Below are positions 37,001 through 50,043 of a DNA stretch of 64,000 nucleotides, in pieces (position 1 is the stretch's first letter; each line of letters opens with the position of its first letter). Under the pieces are notes generated by a model that saw only the letters and a program-made list of their open reading frames with translations, had not been told where the DNA came from and did no database searches. The stretch lies in NCBI GenBank assembly GCA_003864495.1, contig ML133488.1, forward strand, positions 291,818-355,817. Reading direction: 5' to 3'. This DNA is from Nemopilema nomurai. Lineage: Eukaryota; Cnidaria; Scyphozoa; Rhizostomeae; Rhizostomatidae. Both the position numbers and the translations under genes were made by a program.

Positions 37001-38789
37001 TAGTTTGTTTTGTCCTTAATTTTTTCGTTATTTAACCTGATGCCTGAAGAAAAACTTAAAAGTAAGCGCATTCGCTTTGCTCTCATGTTTCAACTTTTTC
37101 TTTGATGCCAATGCAGCTCATTTCGCATAAAAGTCAAAGTGGCTTCTCTCTAACCTCTGCTTTTATCACCCGGAAATTAAGGCGATCTTTGTTTTCATGA
37201 ATGTTTAGATTTAGAAAAGGTGTGCATAGAAGTTTGAACACAGTTGCAGAAACAGAAAACATTTGCGTGACTACAGATGTTAAGAATTCTAACAACAAAT
37301 GCTGCCATTTAATCTAGCTGAATTGAGCTGAGTTAAATTGCAATACTTTATCTCGCAGGATCTGCCGTGTCTGAATCGAGATTTATCGAAGGTTATTCTA
37401 CTAGACTGCAACGCTGATGCAAGTAGAATTTCACCAAGAAACTCTCTAATTATAAAGAAATGGGAAGGCGACCCACATGACACTACTCTTGTAGATCTGA
37501 TTCCATTCTTTCAAGGTTTGTGCGCATAGAATCTCAATTCAGTAATTATATTTTTCAGTTTATCATATTGTTTGTACTTATCAAAACAGTGGCAATGTTT
37601 TCAATAGATAAACACGTTTTATAGTATTTATATCTAAACGTTTATTAGATCAGTTTCTACAAACTCCAAACTTTATTTTAGCAGAGATCTGTTTAAATAG
37701 TATAGTAAGTCGTCATTAATAGTACATATATGTAGATAGTGAAATATTAGAATAAAGTTGAATTGAAAATTCGATAGTGCGGTGTGATTCTCCATTTATA
37801 AGTCAAGTTGCAATTTGTGACAATTTGTTTTATCCGAGCTATGATTTGAGGCGTATGACTTGATATCGTGATACGTCTCTACATTCAAATTCATGATCTC
37901 ATATGCCTGTATTATTATTAAAAGAAATTATATACGTAAATGAAATGTTTTCAACTGCCTGTATAGCGATGATGGCATTGGCAATGTATGAATCCGACTA
38001 GCTAGGTATTTCATCTTACGCAGCAATCGTTGCCTCCGGCGTTGAAGACGTGCGTGACGTGCTCGACTTTTACCGCAACGAAGATGACGTAGTGGCAGCA
38101 TTTAAAAGAAACCAGGAAGAGTTACGTAGGCAACAGGAAGAGCAAATAGCGCAGTTGCAGCAAAAGGCCACCGGGCGATGGTCTCTATTTGGCAGGGTCA
38201 GTCGATGCTTTATTTATCTATCTTTTCAGTCGGAGTAGGATTTGCCTACAGTGCTCAATGCATGTTAACGTACAGCACGATGTTTTAAAAGAAAATTACG
38301 CTAACGTTATAAAATTACAAGCCTCTTTATTGATAAATTCGCTTCTTGGAATAAACTTCTCTATCTATTTAGATATTTAGCTTTCAAAACCCATATTGTC
38401 TGATGGTAAGTTATGATTGCAACTCACTATTTCTGATTGCGCATGTAAGCAAGGAAGTATTATGTCTGCGCATTCCAGGCTTTCCTTTTGTTTCCATGAG
38501 CAGTTTCATTGGCAAGCTTTCATGGTCTCTTTCTTTCTATAAGATATCATAATGTTTTATACCTTATTTAACCCCTACTTTTACTATCTACATAACCTTA
38601 ACATAATTCTTTGTTGCTGAAAAATGCCAAGCTAAATATATTTTGTTAATTTCCAAGGATGTCAGCTCCAAGTGATTCTCTGCTTTTATATTATTACTTT
38701 TAGTTACTAGATAATCAAAGCTCAAAGAAAAAGTGGTCGTCAAAGCTCTTTTGATAGAGACATATTATCTTTCCTTACAGCGACAATGA
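31017..38789 (+). CDS. TIMM50: Mitochondrial import inner membrane translocase subunit TIM50
   Basis: TIM50 is the receptor of the TIM23 complex: it catches presequence proteins in the intermembrane space and hands them to the channel. Ten exons: 31017-31299, 34678-34700, 35192-35213, 35708-35766, 35973-36092, 36423-36530, 36771-36869, 37359-37515, 38024-38196 and 38781-38789. All phases agree, giving 350 residues (human 353). An alternative start at 31,053 ([10 protein letters not shown]) would give a typical targeting peptide and 338 residues. A single membrane span ([20 protein letters not shown]) lies at about 75-94. The FCP1/NIF-like HAD domain follows: [53 protein letters not shown] and VEDVRDVL. 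The first phosphatase aspartate is Glu, as in other TIM50 proteins that are not active phosphatases. A Gln/Glu-rich helix ends the protein. Confidence 0.95.
31608..33942. repeat. hAT-like repeat ends inside TIMM50 intron 1
   Basis: Intron 1 (31,300-34,677) contains three stretches resembling transposon termini of the CAGGGGCGGATCC type: CAGGGCGGATCCAGC at 31,608, the inverse of CAGGAGCGGATTCAG ending at 32,537, and the inverse of CAGGGGCAGATCCAGAG ending at about 33,942. They could be the ends of one or two nested non-autonomous elements. I found no transposase and no clear 8-bp target duplication. The rest of the intron is unremarkable AT-rich sequence. Confidence 0.4.
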
Positions 38790-39120
38790 ATTAGAATGTC
38801 CTTTACTGGAAGATAACAACCCCTCACTTTGTCAAGAGGCAATTGTTTTGAAGATGAGAGGCTGGCAGCAGTGCTTGCTAGAGGTTGGCGAAGCGAAAAA
38901 ATGCATTGACAGGTTGGAGTACCGTCGCGATAGGCACAATCCAAGCTTGTGTATAGACATCCGCCATAATGAGTCATATGAAACTGTTGGTCTATCATTT
39001 TAATTTGCTTCCATTTAATTACAATGTAAAATTGATGTTATGCTTTTTTTTCCCACAATGAATTCAATGATTTTGATGTGAAAATATTTGTCCTTCCCTC
39101 TTTCCATTAAAATCATTAAA
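38790..39120 (+). other. Probable TIMM50 3' untranslated region
   Basis: Sequence after the TGA at 38,787-38,789. An ATTAAA poly(A)-signal variant occurs at about 39,107-39,118, followed by A-rich sequence. The antisense open frame of 77 codons here has no support. Confidence 0.4.
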
Positions 39121-39149
39121 AAAAGCTTATCACTGGATTTACACGCTCA

Positions 39150-42100
39150 TGCCATTCATAAGATTGGTTCAAAACAGCTTTGCCAAGACAAGTGATAAAG
39201 GCTTTTGTATTATGCATGCGTCAAATAATTAAACTCGAATTTTTTTATAATTGTTTTTATCTCTTCTTGAAAGGAAATCACTGCCTGGTTTCATTCTGTG
39301 AATCAATTAAACATGATCCTTCCCCTTTCACGCCATACTCAGGATTTTCAATCAATATCGTAAGGGATCTTACGCCATCACCCTTTCTTCGCTTAAGCTC
39401 AAGTTATTTTGTACAGATTTGAAGAGCTGTTCGCTAAGTGTCTTTGATTGTCTTCGATGTTTTTCTTCATGTCATTGTTTCATCACCAAGCCTACAGATG
39501 CTCTTAGTATGTGAGAAGGACATAGAATCGAGCACTTCGTACGAGCGGTAAATGAAAACAAGCTGTAAAATCCACATGAGCGAAGTAAAAATGGCGTTGA
39601 TTAGGTGGCCTATTTATCCCATGTTAAAAACTTGCAAATAGGGTTGTCATCTTCAAGTTTTGAATGTATGGTTTAATTTGAAAGGGTCATACAGAAGAAG
39701 GCATATATCTTATCTGTTCGCACATAATCAGCAGTGATACGTCTAGTGGTCAGTCTAGGCCATCTGTTTGAAGGATCAGGTTCGATCATACTCACGTGAT
39801 TAATGGACGGCGGTTGACTGCTACCAGCAACACATGAGCGTCGATGTACATGCATTGACCCATTGCGTTTCCATTTTTGTTTGTCTCACAAGTTAAATGT
39901 TGCTTGAAACAACCATTAAATGAGATTTCCGTCATCTTAATGTTAAAAAAGATGAATCGACATGCATGGGCCTTATTTCGATTTTAGAGACTTGTTTGTC
40001 TGAAGATGTTCGGGTCTCAGAGATGTGGTATTAAGCAGATCTCGTGAAAATCATTATTTTAAACATCTTTCTCGTTTCAAATGTAAACGAAGAACATAAC
40101 CATTTTTCTTGCAGCTATTTTCCGTCGCGAGTTTTCCTGTCCGAGCCTTGTATTACATAACCCTAGGGGCAGCTCACTCTTACAAATAGCGTACGAGATT
40201 TCCACGAAAACAAAAGGATTTCCAGGGATTTTTTCATACAGTAACAGGATTTTCACAAAAGGTTTACGAGATTTTTTCGAAGTGATTTGCCCCTCGACAT
40301 AACCGATTCTCTCTTGCGAAGTTGTATAGTGAGCGATGGAAACAATTAAACGCAATTTCCTTATCTGGCCAAAAGTATCACGTGAACCTTTTGGTGCGTT
40401 TCGTATTTCTAAAGAAAGAACACTTTTGTTAAAATGAAGCAAGCGAAGTCAAATCAATGTGTGATGATTGACTCATTCATTTAAAGCAGCCAGCAATATT
40501 TGATGAAAAATAATAGAGTAGAGATGACTGATAAAAGAACAAAGATTAAAAGCCTCTGACATTCAACTTTCTATAACGTATGACGCAAACCATTGGCAAG
40601 CAACGGAAAGCTGCCAGATTTGGATGCCACCGCCAATATAACTTCAAGTTACAATAGCACCAACCTGCTTGGTTATTTTGCATCTTCGAATACACTCTGC
40701 TAAGACTTGCAGATATAGAAAATGCCTTCTAAGCTTTACATCCGTTTGTGAGATTTTCATGGTTATTGTTGTGTAACCACCTAAAATTAAAACAGCATTA
40801 TCACGCAGGAGCGGTCTTTAACTTGTGTAGAGAAGGCTGAATACCTGGTATATGCTCCATTGGTTCGAGTTTGAACAAGAATTAATTATTTTTGCTTTAA
40901 TTATTGGCTTGCTCCTCTTGTGATTGCAGATTGAAAATCTAAAATGAAAGAGAAAGCTCATTTCATTGAGGAAATACCATTTTCCGAAGTGTCTAGAAGT
41001 AGTGAGAATTTATTTCTTGGATGTTTCCTATTTTGTGTTCTCGAAATTATTAAATTCTTTGCTCTTGACAAGAGTAACTGTTCAGCTTCCCATAGAAATT
41101 TAATCGACTGTTCTCAATATTGACTATGTATTAACTTCCCTTTAGACCTTTCACCACTAGGATTCAAAACTTTAAACAGAGGTTTCTCTTGTCTAGCCAT
41201 TTCATCAATTTATTCTTGCAATTTTTATTGTGAAATTGGGATTTATCATTGATACTGTCTCCACAGGTATTTACACCTTTGTGCCTTTCTCTCCGTGCCT
41301 GCTGTACCGTCTCCAGTTATAATCGTTAATACTTTTCTGTTTATACTAGTATCAAATATTAATAATTATTTTCGTCCCGACACCTGAGAGTATTTCAAGC
41401 AGGAAAATTTCGTTCAGCCCATGTCGAGGGTGGAAGAATCGTTTATAAGAAAAACTTGGAATATTATTGAAGTAATGAATCAGATGCGGCTTTACGAGTA
41501 AAATTGCAGGATCGAGAAGGGTATGCTGATAGTTTCACACAAACTATTGCTTCACTTGTTGCAAATGAATGGAACCGGCTTTTTAGTTCTTGATGCTTGT
41601 AGTTATTAAAAAATTTTCAAATCGAAAAGTTCCTTAGGGATTTCGTTTGAGTAGTATAAGTTCTTTAAATATTTCGGCCTTCTACATGTAGGTTCCTTGT
41701 AAAGTGGTTCCTTTTAAAAAAGCGTGTATATTAAAGCAATGCCTTTAAATGCTAGAGTCAATGCAGAAGTAAGCCTTGATGTCATATCGTTTGAGGAAAA
41801 AACAACTTTCTTCACTTCAGGCTTCGCTAATAATAACCAACTGTCAGTTTTTGCAATGAACACCAGCAGATGCGAGTAAGTGCAGCTTAAGGTTGCTCGG
41901 GGGTTCCACAGTACTAAACGAATTGCCGGCAAGTAGTGGGTGGTCTGCACCCCATCTTGTTTAACGTCCTAGGAAACAAAGGTGCTCTCCTGAAATCCCC
42001 GAGCGATTTGCCCATTGAAGACTTCAAGTTATGGGGGTCTACAAAGACGGTCATCTTTCAAGACAAAGCCAAGCCTGAGATCTTTGGCCATGCTGGTGGC

Positions 42101-42720
42101 ACTTTCCTTCACAACTGTCCGCGGATTCCTTGCCCCCGTGCTAACCCTATTTCAAATGCCCTGCGTACGAGGCCTTCTTGGAGGTAGCCATCATGGTCAC
42201 GGTTAGTTTGGTTTTTGGCAATGTTTCTGTGGCCTTTGTCGTTATCTGCGATTTCCTCTACAGACAACTTTTTCTTCGGCTCAACGAAGTCCATGTATTT
42301 TGATACGTACTTTCCTGAACCGCGTGATAGCAAGACGATTAAAATGTGTCGCTAAAGTGAAACTCGATAGCATATGTCCGTAAAAATATCGTTTTTGCAG
42401 GGCATAAAGATCTTTCAAATTGGCTTAAGTTGATTGATATCTTCGAGTTCACCACCGTCCGTTATGAAAGTGAGCTGTGGCAAGGAGCGTGTGGTTCGAA
42501 GCCAGCCTATTGATCGTGGGCTACCTCGATTTTTAATTTCACGTCGGCTGAAATCGAGCCTCTCGGACTGTCAACGTCATCCGGCTTAGTGACATTAGAG
42601 GAAAAACGCGATACGATAATGGAACGTCGTAAGTGCACAAACTGCCACAGCAAACACACAAAGTCAAAAAAACTTGTGAAAATGTGATCAGCTTACTTTT
42701 GCACCCTAAAGTGCTGTGTT
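39150..42720. other. Non-coding stretch
   Basis: No gene that I can support. A region near 39,740-39,800 resembles the head of a tRNA-derived SINE (TCTAGTGGTCAGTC followed by GGTTCGATCAT). An open frame of 83 residues at 41,936-42,187 with a coherent composition lies near the right end, and its complement also carries an open frame (42,109-42,333). The rest is AT-rich without recognisable features. Confidence 0.5.
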
Positions 42721-42727
42721 GTGTCTA

Positions 42728-43167
42728 AAGCCTGGTTTCCATATAGTCGCTGGAGTCGCTGGAGTCGCCAGGATCCCTCAAAAACGGGTTCAGCGACCCC
42801 AGCGACTTTATGGAAGCAAGCTAATTTATTTTGCTGGCGACCCTCAACAACCCTGGCGACCCAGTCGCTGGGATCGCTGAAGTTCTATTTTAGCGACCCT
42901 CAGCGACCACCGGTTGAGTGCACCCAAAGAAATATTTTAATGGAGAACATGGCAGCGACCGTCAGCGACTGCTAGAAAGCATAGCGCATGCTCGCGTGCA
43001 ATTCTAATTGCTAGGCCCAGATTTCTGGACCGCGTTGATCTGGAATCGAGTGACCCTCAGCGACCAATGGAGACAGACTGTTGCTGGAGTCGCTGGGGAC
43101 GCTGAACTCATTTTTGAGCAATCCTGGCGACTCCAGCGACTTCAGCGACTATATGGAAACCAGGCTT
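42728..43167. mobile_element. 440-bp foldback MITE
   Basis: The left end AAGCCTGGTTTCCATATAGT is the exact inverse of the right end, which finishes ACTATATGGAAACCAGGCTT. The terminal repeats extend inward through iterated AGTCGCTGG / CCAGCGACT motifs, so much of the element can fold back on itself. The centre also carries CAGCGACC repeats. It has no coding capacity. The flanks (TAA on the left, TAG on the right) hint at a 3-bp target duplication but are not identical. Confidence 0.85.
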
Positions 43168-43446
43168 AGCAATCATTCACACGTGATCTTTCGTGTCAAA
43201 CAGGGTGATCATTCAAACGTGATTACTGATGTTAAGCAGTGTGATTGTCAAACTTTACCATTCTTGTCAAACAGGGTGATCATTCAAACGTGATTACTGA
43301 TGTTAAGCAGTGTGATTGTCAAACTTTATCATTCTTGTCAAACAGGGTGATCATTCAAACGTGATTACTGATGTTAAGCAGTGTGATTGTCAAACTTTAC
43401 CATTCTTGTCAAACAGGGTGATCATTGAAACGTAACCACTGATGTC
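43168..43446. repeat. 71-bp minisatellite abutting the MITE
   Basis: The landmark CAGGGTGATCATT recurs at 43,201, 43,272, 43,343 and 43,414 (exact 71-bp period). The first unit is shortened and joins the right end of the foldback element directly. The last unit decays after CATTGAAACG. Confidence 0.92.
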
Positions 43447-43449
43447 AAG

Positions 43450-46400
43450 ATCATATTAAGCAAATCTTAGGGCGTGTAAGTACATTTGTCCAACAAAATC
43501 ATTGTTTTGAATGATTTCTTTCAATAAATGACAATCGGTCATTGAGTACTTACATTGCAGAAATGCTTTCTTTAACCAGAAAAATTTATGAAGCCACGAG
43601 TTCTCGGGCAGAAGAACTTATTCATAAGAATTTCACTCTCAATTGTTCCGCCCAAAAAACTCGGATTGATTTTTAAAAATTTGTTTAAAATACAGAGCAT
43701 CTGATTTTTGGAAACGGAAATGAAAATAAGCGGTTTTTACAGCAGGAGCCTTGAGATGACACAAGCTGACCTTTAGAGATGACTATAGTCATAGAAATGA
43801 GAAGGAATGAAGAGGAACTTGACCAGTTGAAACCTCACGGGTCTCGAAACTAGGAACAACCAAATCTTGATTTTTCCATTACATGAAATTCTTTTAAAAT
43901 ATTCTGCTTGGATTTTCGGTTCTTAGAGCCGCACTTATGCTTACTTGAATCAAAGTTTTTCACAACAGAATGGCAAACTACCTTTACCTGATCAAAGAAC
44001 GGAGGCCATTTTGAAAACGAAAAAATGATCGGTCAATATGCTATTTGTTATAAATATGGCTGTTGATAGAAGCTAAATTTATGAATGGGTGTCAAGTAAC
44101 AGTTTATCGATATGTTTCTGCCCTATTTATATTAGCATTAATTCCTACTGATATGTAAATAAGTGAAATTTCCTTTACTGTCGTCTACTGTGCATATCAA
44201 CCTTGTTACCTCTCAGTACCAACCTTCTGCAATGTGAAAATAAAAAGGGCGAATGGCTTTAATATCTGCCACTCTTTAACTTATTGCGCTTTAATTTTAT
44301 TTCACATTAAATGCTTGAATGAGGGAAACCAACCCCTGTTTGTTGGAGCCGTAGTTCAATACTGCCACTTAAGTTTCGTGTCACTCTAATAGAAGGGTGT
44401 CATGTGATCATAGGACTTGGCTGCTTGCATTCGCTCAAACCGATTCATTGCTGTCATTTAACTAAAGACTTGTGAATTTTACGTCTGAGGACTTGGGTCA
44501 TGTCTGGGGCAATTTGAAATCGTTTATCCCAAAGGAACAATTATGGTATCAAATCGGCAGATGAATAACTTCGGCAGTTTAAATTGGTGATTCGTATCAT
44601 GGACCTAGACTATAAACTGTCACAGATTATCAAACAAGGCAATTATCGTTGTAAGACATGCTTCTAATGTCTCTTTATTCTGTGCCGCAAAGCCCTCTCT
44701 GGTTTACCGTCTTTTTCTCCAAGAAAAGGTCATCGTAAGGCAGAAGATAATTTCACCTGCGTTATGTTGAGTTATTTGTTACCTTAAACACTGAGATAAA
44801 CATATATATTATTACATTCAATTGGGTGAATTTAATTCACACCATGCTCTAACCCGTTCATTTGATTAGTTTTGAGATGGGTCCAATAAAAAATTGATTG
44901 CATGTGCCTTTGATGCTAATCTTCGACATAATTCACACTTAGAGATATGGAAGGAGGAGCCTCTGAAAGGTGAGAGGAGTGCATTTGTAATAGCTACGCC
45001 CTTTAAACTCTCATAAATCATGACAAATGTAAAAAATGTTCCAAGTTATAAAAGAAGTTCATAATTTCAGCAAAGCTTTTTCAATTGCTCTAAAAGCTTT
45101 TAAAGGCTAATTACCATGTCTGCTTTCAGCGAAACATTCGAAAAATGCCATCGAATCAGACTTCAATGGTACTATCTAGTCGGGTTGCCTAGCTCATAGA
45201 AATGGAAACCAGTTAAGTTAGTAACCAAAGTAAAATATCATTATGTGGACATTTCGATCTACCTAAATGAGCACCTTTCTATCTAACATGATAACATTCA
45301 AAAAATGTAGAATAAAACTCTTTTGCATTTTCCATCGTGTAACATTGAAAACCCTTTTCCTATCGTAAATACTCTTATCCCATCAATTAATTATAAAACT
45401 TATAAGCTTTAGAGGGAATGCTTTGCTTTTACTGTATCTTTCATAATGAATGAACACGTGAATCCGATTAAGGAACACATTTTACAGGATTCCATGCGCG
45501 ATTGAATTTAAATGAAGTGCTATATTTGTCTATGAGAATGACCATCCACCTACTCGGCATGAATGACAATTAGCAAAAATCATTCGACTCCATCCAATGA
45601 TCAGCTACTCGTATTTAACCGAGTGCTATACACTAAGAAAGGTAACACCGTCTTGGGTGTGTTGTCCTAACTATGCCATATGGGTTAGAGCCCGATAAAT
45701 GCTTCTTTTGTATCTCAATAACTGGAAGCAAAACCACGCTAAATCAAGAATAGTGATAGAATAGGTGCTCCTATAGTTTCAATAGAAAACATAGATTATG
45801 ATATATATTTTATTACAAATCGATTAGTTTATAGAAGTTTTCCCTGTCTAGAATCCGAGCCTTAAGTTTCTTTATGAGACAAACAGCTAATCTGTGTGTG
45901 CTTGAGAACGATTCACATTCCTTTTGTACTGCCCGTTAGGTTGAGATGCTTCTGATACCAAGTTCGCGTGTTGAAATACTCACCTGATTTTGTTTGGATT
46001 TGAATCATTGGAAATATTCATACTGGTATTTTCCTGTGAAAACACTAAACCATTATCCGACCAGAAATGTCAAGAATTTGAGGTATCAGAGAAAGCAAAA
46101 ACTCATTTTATAAGGTAATTCAAGGTATTCAAAGTCCAATGGATTTCAATTTGTGATTTCAATTTTTGCATAGCATGCTAACCGATGCAAATGGGCCCTA
46201 TGCAAACATCAAGAAGCAATATGAAGCTATCAAGAAGTTACATCTTTGTAAAAGAAACCCATTCAAATGTATTTTGAATTCTTGATTCATATATATGAAA
46301 GACATCTTGCTCGATGAAAACATGGGTGAGGTAATTGTTTAAATTTAAATCTAAAAGGTCTAAATCTTCGCTTTAAGAGGTGATTTGTTTAAAGGGAGTT

Positions 46401-49400
46401 TTGGAAGGGGTGGAGTTTAAAAGGCGTGGCAGCGGCTAATTAGCCCTAGACTTTTATATGGAGACTATGATGGGCCTATTATATTACTATTACTATTATA
46501 CTTCACTTGTTAGCTCCTGGTTCCCACCGAATGGATTACCTAGACCATGGTTTGTTGTAACGAGGAAACAGTAATTTCAACCAAATGATGCTGCTGATCA
46601 ACTAGGCTGTCTTGAATAAGCATCAGCTTGGCGCAAACCCTTGAACCTTTGGAGCCAAGGTAATTCTTGCAGTTTATTTTGACTTTGCCAGGATAAAAAA
46701 TTTGACAATGTTTATATCTGCGGGCACCTGTATAGGCTGAATCATTTCATGTGTTACTTTAAAAGTTTAGGAATCTTATAGCGACATAAGCGATAATGCC
46801 AATTCATATTTTCATTGACAGTACATTTCAGACGAAGATTGTCTTTGAGGAAGCCTAATTGAGGAAGGTGTCACAGAAAGTGTCAAATGACAAATGCAAG
46901 GTAACCAAAATTTGTCTCAAATCCTTTCTAGTCTCATGTTCATCTACATCTGTCTAAATCGGTGTTTAATGGAAAAAATTCTTGATGTGTTCTTTCGTTA
47001 GCCCACGTGGGCTGGTGTGTGTATCTTGTTTGTAGGGAAAAGAACTGCTTCTAGGCTGGCCTTTGAGAAAGTAGTGTGTCGAAAATCTTGCCAAATCCTT
47101 TTCAAACAATGCAGACCTTAGATTCCTAATGTCACAGCTTACTGATTGATAATAGTGTATACGTTAGAGCTTAATGATGTAACTGCTTTTCGAAGTCTGC
47201 AGTCGATCGCCAGTGTTGCAAATCACGATCATTGACAACTGCTTTGGTGTGACCATCACGTTCAACCATAAGCCACAACACCGAGGCACGTGTCGATTAT
47301 TCCCTTGCTTCGCGGTCGATATGCTTGAAGACAGTGCACCGCAGTTTGTCCCCAAGCACTGTGCCAACACTACCATGGACCTATGTGCCAACACAGAAGG
47401 ATAATCATTTTCCGCAACTACCAACTCTGGCTCAAGACTGTTTTTTGAGGTTATTTTGCGCTAGTGCTATTCTGGTGAACTCTGTAACTGACCCAATGTC
47501 TTCTTGCCAGTCCTAAAAAGTTGTCTATTGTCACAACGCTTTAGTTGCTTCGAAACTGACCACCAACTTTATAGGAATAAACTACATTCAAAGAACCCTC
47601 GCGTGAAAACAAAAGCCCTTCCAACATTTGATATTCAATACATGCAAGAAAAATAGGGGTGGAAGGTACAGAAAACTGGTCTGTTATCTTCGCTATTCAA
47701 AAATCTGTCCAAGGAAAAAATCGCATTGCGAAGTAGTGTGTTCTCTTTATTTTGCTTCTGCTTCCTTCAACTGTCGTTGATTGCTTTCTACTACTATTGT
47801 TTCAAAACAAAGAGCATACAGCAGTGGCTCGAAGGAGAGTCAAGGGATCAAATAGGTTTCAAGCCAGATAAAACCTTAATAAACGCCGATTTCAGTTGGT
47901 AAAGCGATTTTGACCAGGCCCTTAGGCCATTTCTTAGTAGATTAATGAATAGGACAAATGAATTGACCGATCCGACCAACATTAATATACTATGTGTTGT
48001 GGGCGTATCGTTGTTGGATAGGATGTGGGCGTAACTTTCTTGGACGGCAGCTTTAGGTAGTTTTCCACGAAAACCCTTTTAGTTCTGGCATTTCCAATGT
48101 TATGTAGAATTTTCAAGTCTAACTTCCTTGGCAATCAATTTGTTTAAGATATTACGTTTATTCAAAGTAGGTTGAAACCTGCTTTTGGAATAGATGTTTT
48201 GATTTCTCTTAAAACTATCATCATTACTTTGTTTATCATTCAGATTTGAAAGTAGAAATCTCATAATCAATTCACTATCGGGCCCATCATAATCAGAATT
48301 ATCTGAGTTATTCAAGTTAGAGTGTAGTTATCTCCTGTAGAGCATTATGTAGAAAGGAATCAAAAGTCATTGTAGAATGGTAATCATCAACTGACTATAA
48401 TCAGCATGTTTTGACATACTGTACTTCATAAAAAGATCCCTTAGAAATTATCTATGACCGTGGTCACCAGAACGTTTAGGCATTGATCATTGCAAATGGC
48501 ACCCGTGACTCATTGATATCAGATTAGCCTACACCCAGCCAATTTTATTAAATTTCCGAATTGATTCCTCCTAACAAAAGAATTTAAGGCTACAAGGCGC
48601 TAGATTTCACCCTATATCGGCTTTCAAATCGTTTCCCATCATGTGGGTGTGTGAACGTGACTCTGTCTGAAAACTCGAGAGAGCCATTCTCTGTTGAAGT
48701 GAGTTTCAGTTACAAAGTTTAATCAGTACACTAACTAACTGCCGCCAGGAACTTGAAAGGTTACAGTAAACAGGAGCTTAGTTTCCTGACTTAGAGACAA
48801 CCTACGGGCGGCATATCACCAATGCAAAGCCTATGTTCCAATCTAAAGGCTCATCAATCCTTGCAAACAACCTGGCAAGTTAATTCTACAACGCTCAATC
48901 GCCCAATTTTAATCAAAAACAATTTTTTGAAACCATAGGGGCCAATAGATCTTGAATTTTTGGAAATACAGCAGGATTTCAATAGAAAAGGTCTCGTAAA
49001 GATGGATACGTTTTGGTGCTTTGTATATTGTCCATTGAGTTTGATCATGAAGTTGTTAGATTGCAACTTTACATTTCTAATGGTGCCGATTCGATGTTGT
49101 TGAGATGAATAGCTACCAACAAAGCTTGGTCTTTTGAATGGATTCTTATGCTTCCGGGGATGTGTTCATGTCAAGTGGCATTCAGCTCCCTGAAACTGGC
49201 CTAAGCACCTTAGCAAATGTTGTGGATGGTTTGCCTGTTAATGAGGAATCCTGTAACGGGCAACTTCGACTTAACAAAGGCATTTTCTGTTTACCAAAGT
49301 TAAGCAAGCCAATTTCTGTGTGCACAAGGCTGATGGTTATCGAGCTGTTTTTGTGCAGTCTCTTTGAGTATTTGCTCGCCTCTCCATGTGCTGATTCCGA

Positions 49401-49960
49401 GACTTTTCATTATTTGTCCTTGGACGCAATCAGGATTAGGTTCTGTAATTTCTGTTGACATTTCAATGTATCCTTGATTCAAGTTTACTCTGTCAAGCTA
49501 ATCATTTTTATCTGCTTTTTAACAAAGTGACATAAATATTTGTCTTTCTCATCAAATTTAGGACGTTATAAGATTTTGCCGAATTTTCAATATCACATGA
49601 TACAGTCTCCATCAGGTGCTCTCGAGTCGTGCGCACGGCCTTTGACTAGTAGCCATAGTCTATGCTAGTAGCCTAGTAATGGGGTAGACCAATAAGGAAT
49701 CCATGCCAGATTCAAAACTATTACTCCTGAAAGCATATTAAGGTGAAGGACTTCATTCTAATGCAATTAGGATATATTTATTAAACACAAGTTGAACGAA
49801 GTGGAGAATTGACCCCGTGGAGAACAGGGCGTGGCCCCCCTCCTATTCCCTTTCCTTGTGCTGCCATTGAATCTTCGCATGTGAACTGGCCTATTTGCGT
49901 CACTGAATGCTAACTGTAATAGGCAACAGGATTTCTTACGAAGAATCATAGAGAGTGTGG
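43450..49960. other. Non-coding stretch of about 6.5 kb
   Basis: AT-rich DNA with only short open frames. The longest coherent ones are at 47,164-47,424, at 48,100-48,315 (Asn/Ser-rich, minus strand) and at 49,138-49,458. Most are open on both strands or low in complexity, and none shows a recognisable domain with splice sites. I see no RNA gene here. Confidence 0.5.
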
Positions 49961-49971
49961 AAAAAATAACC

Positions 49972-50043
49972 GACCCGAGTGAAACTCGAACTCACGACCC
50001 CTGACTTTGTAAGCCAAGTTCTCTACCGCCAAGCTATCGGGTC
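49972..50043 (-). tRNA. tRNA-like gene or tRNA-derived SINE head
   Basis: Read on the minus strand, 72 nt fold as a cloverleaf. The acceptor stem GACCCGA pairs perfectly with TCGGGTC. Box A is like TAGCTTGGCGG, and the T-arm is GTGAG-TTCGAGT-TTCAC. A T6 run follows within about 12 bases, as expected for a Pol III terminator. The anticodon arm is irregular. Stem TTGGC/GTCAG with loop TTACAAA gives anticodon ACA, while a one-base shift gives TAC (Val), so the isotype is uncertain. The irregular arm suggests a pseudogene or a SINE. Confidence 0.55.

Noticed and set aside
39740..39800. tRNA-like segment (TCTAGTGGTCAGTC and GGTTCGATCAT)
   Set aside because: Stems do not pair well; at most the head of an old tRNA-derived SINE, so not listed as an RNA gene.
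49138..49458. 106-codon plus-strand frame with an overlapping minus-strand frame
   Set aside because: First part looks protein-like (SSGIQLPETGLSTLANVV) but there is no domain, no splice signals and the opposite strand is also open; evidence insufficient.
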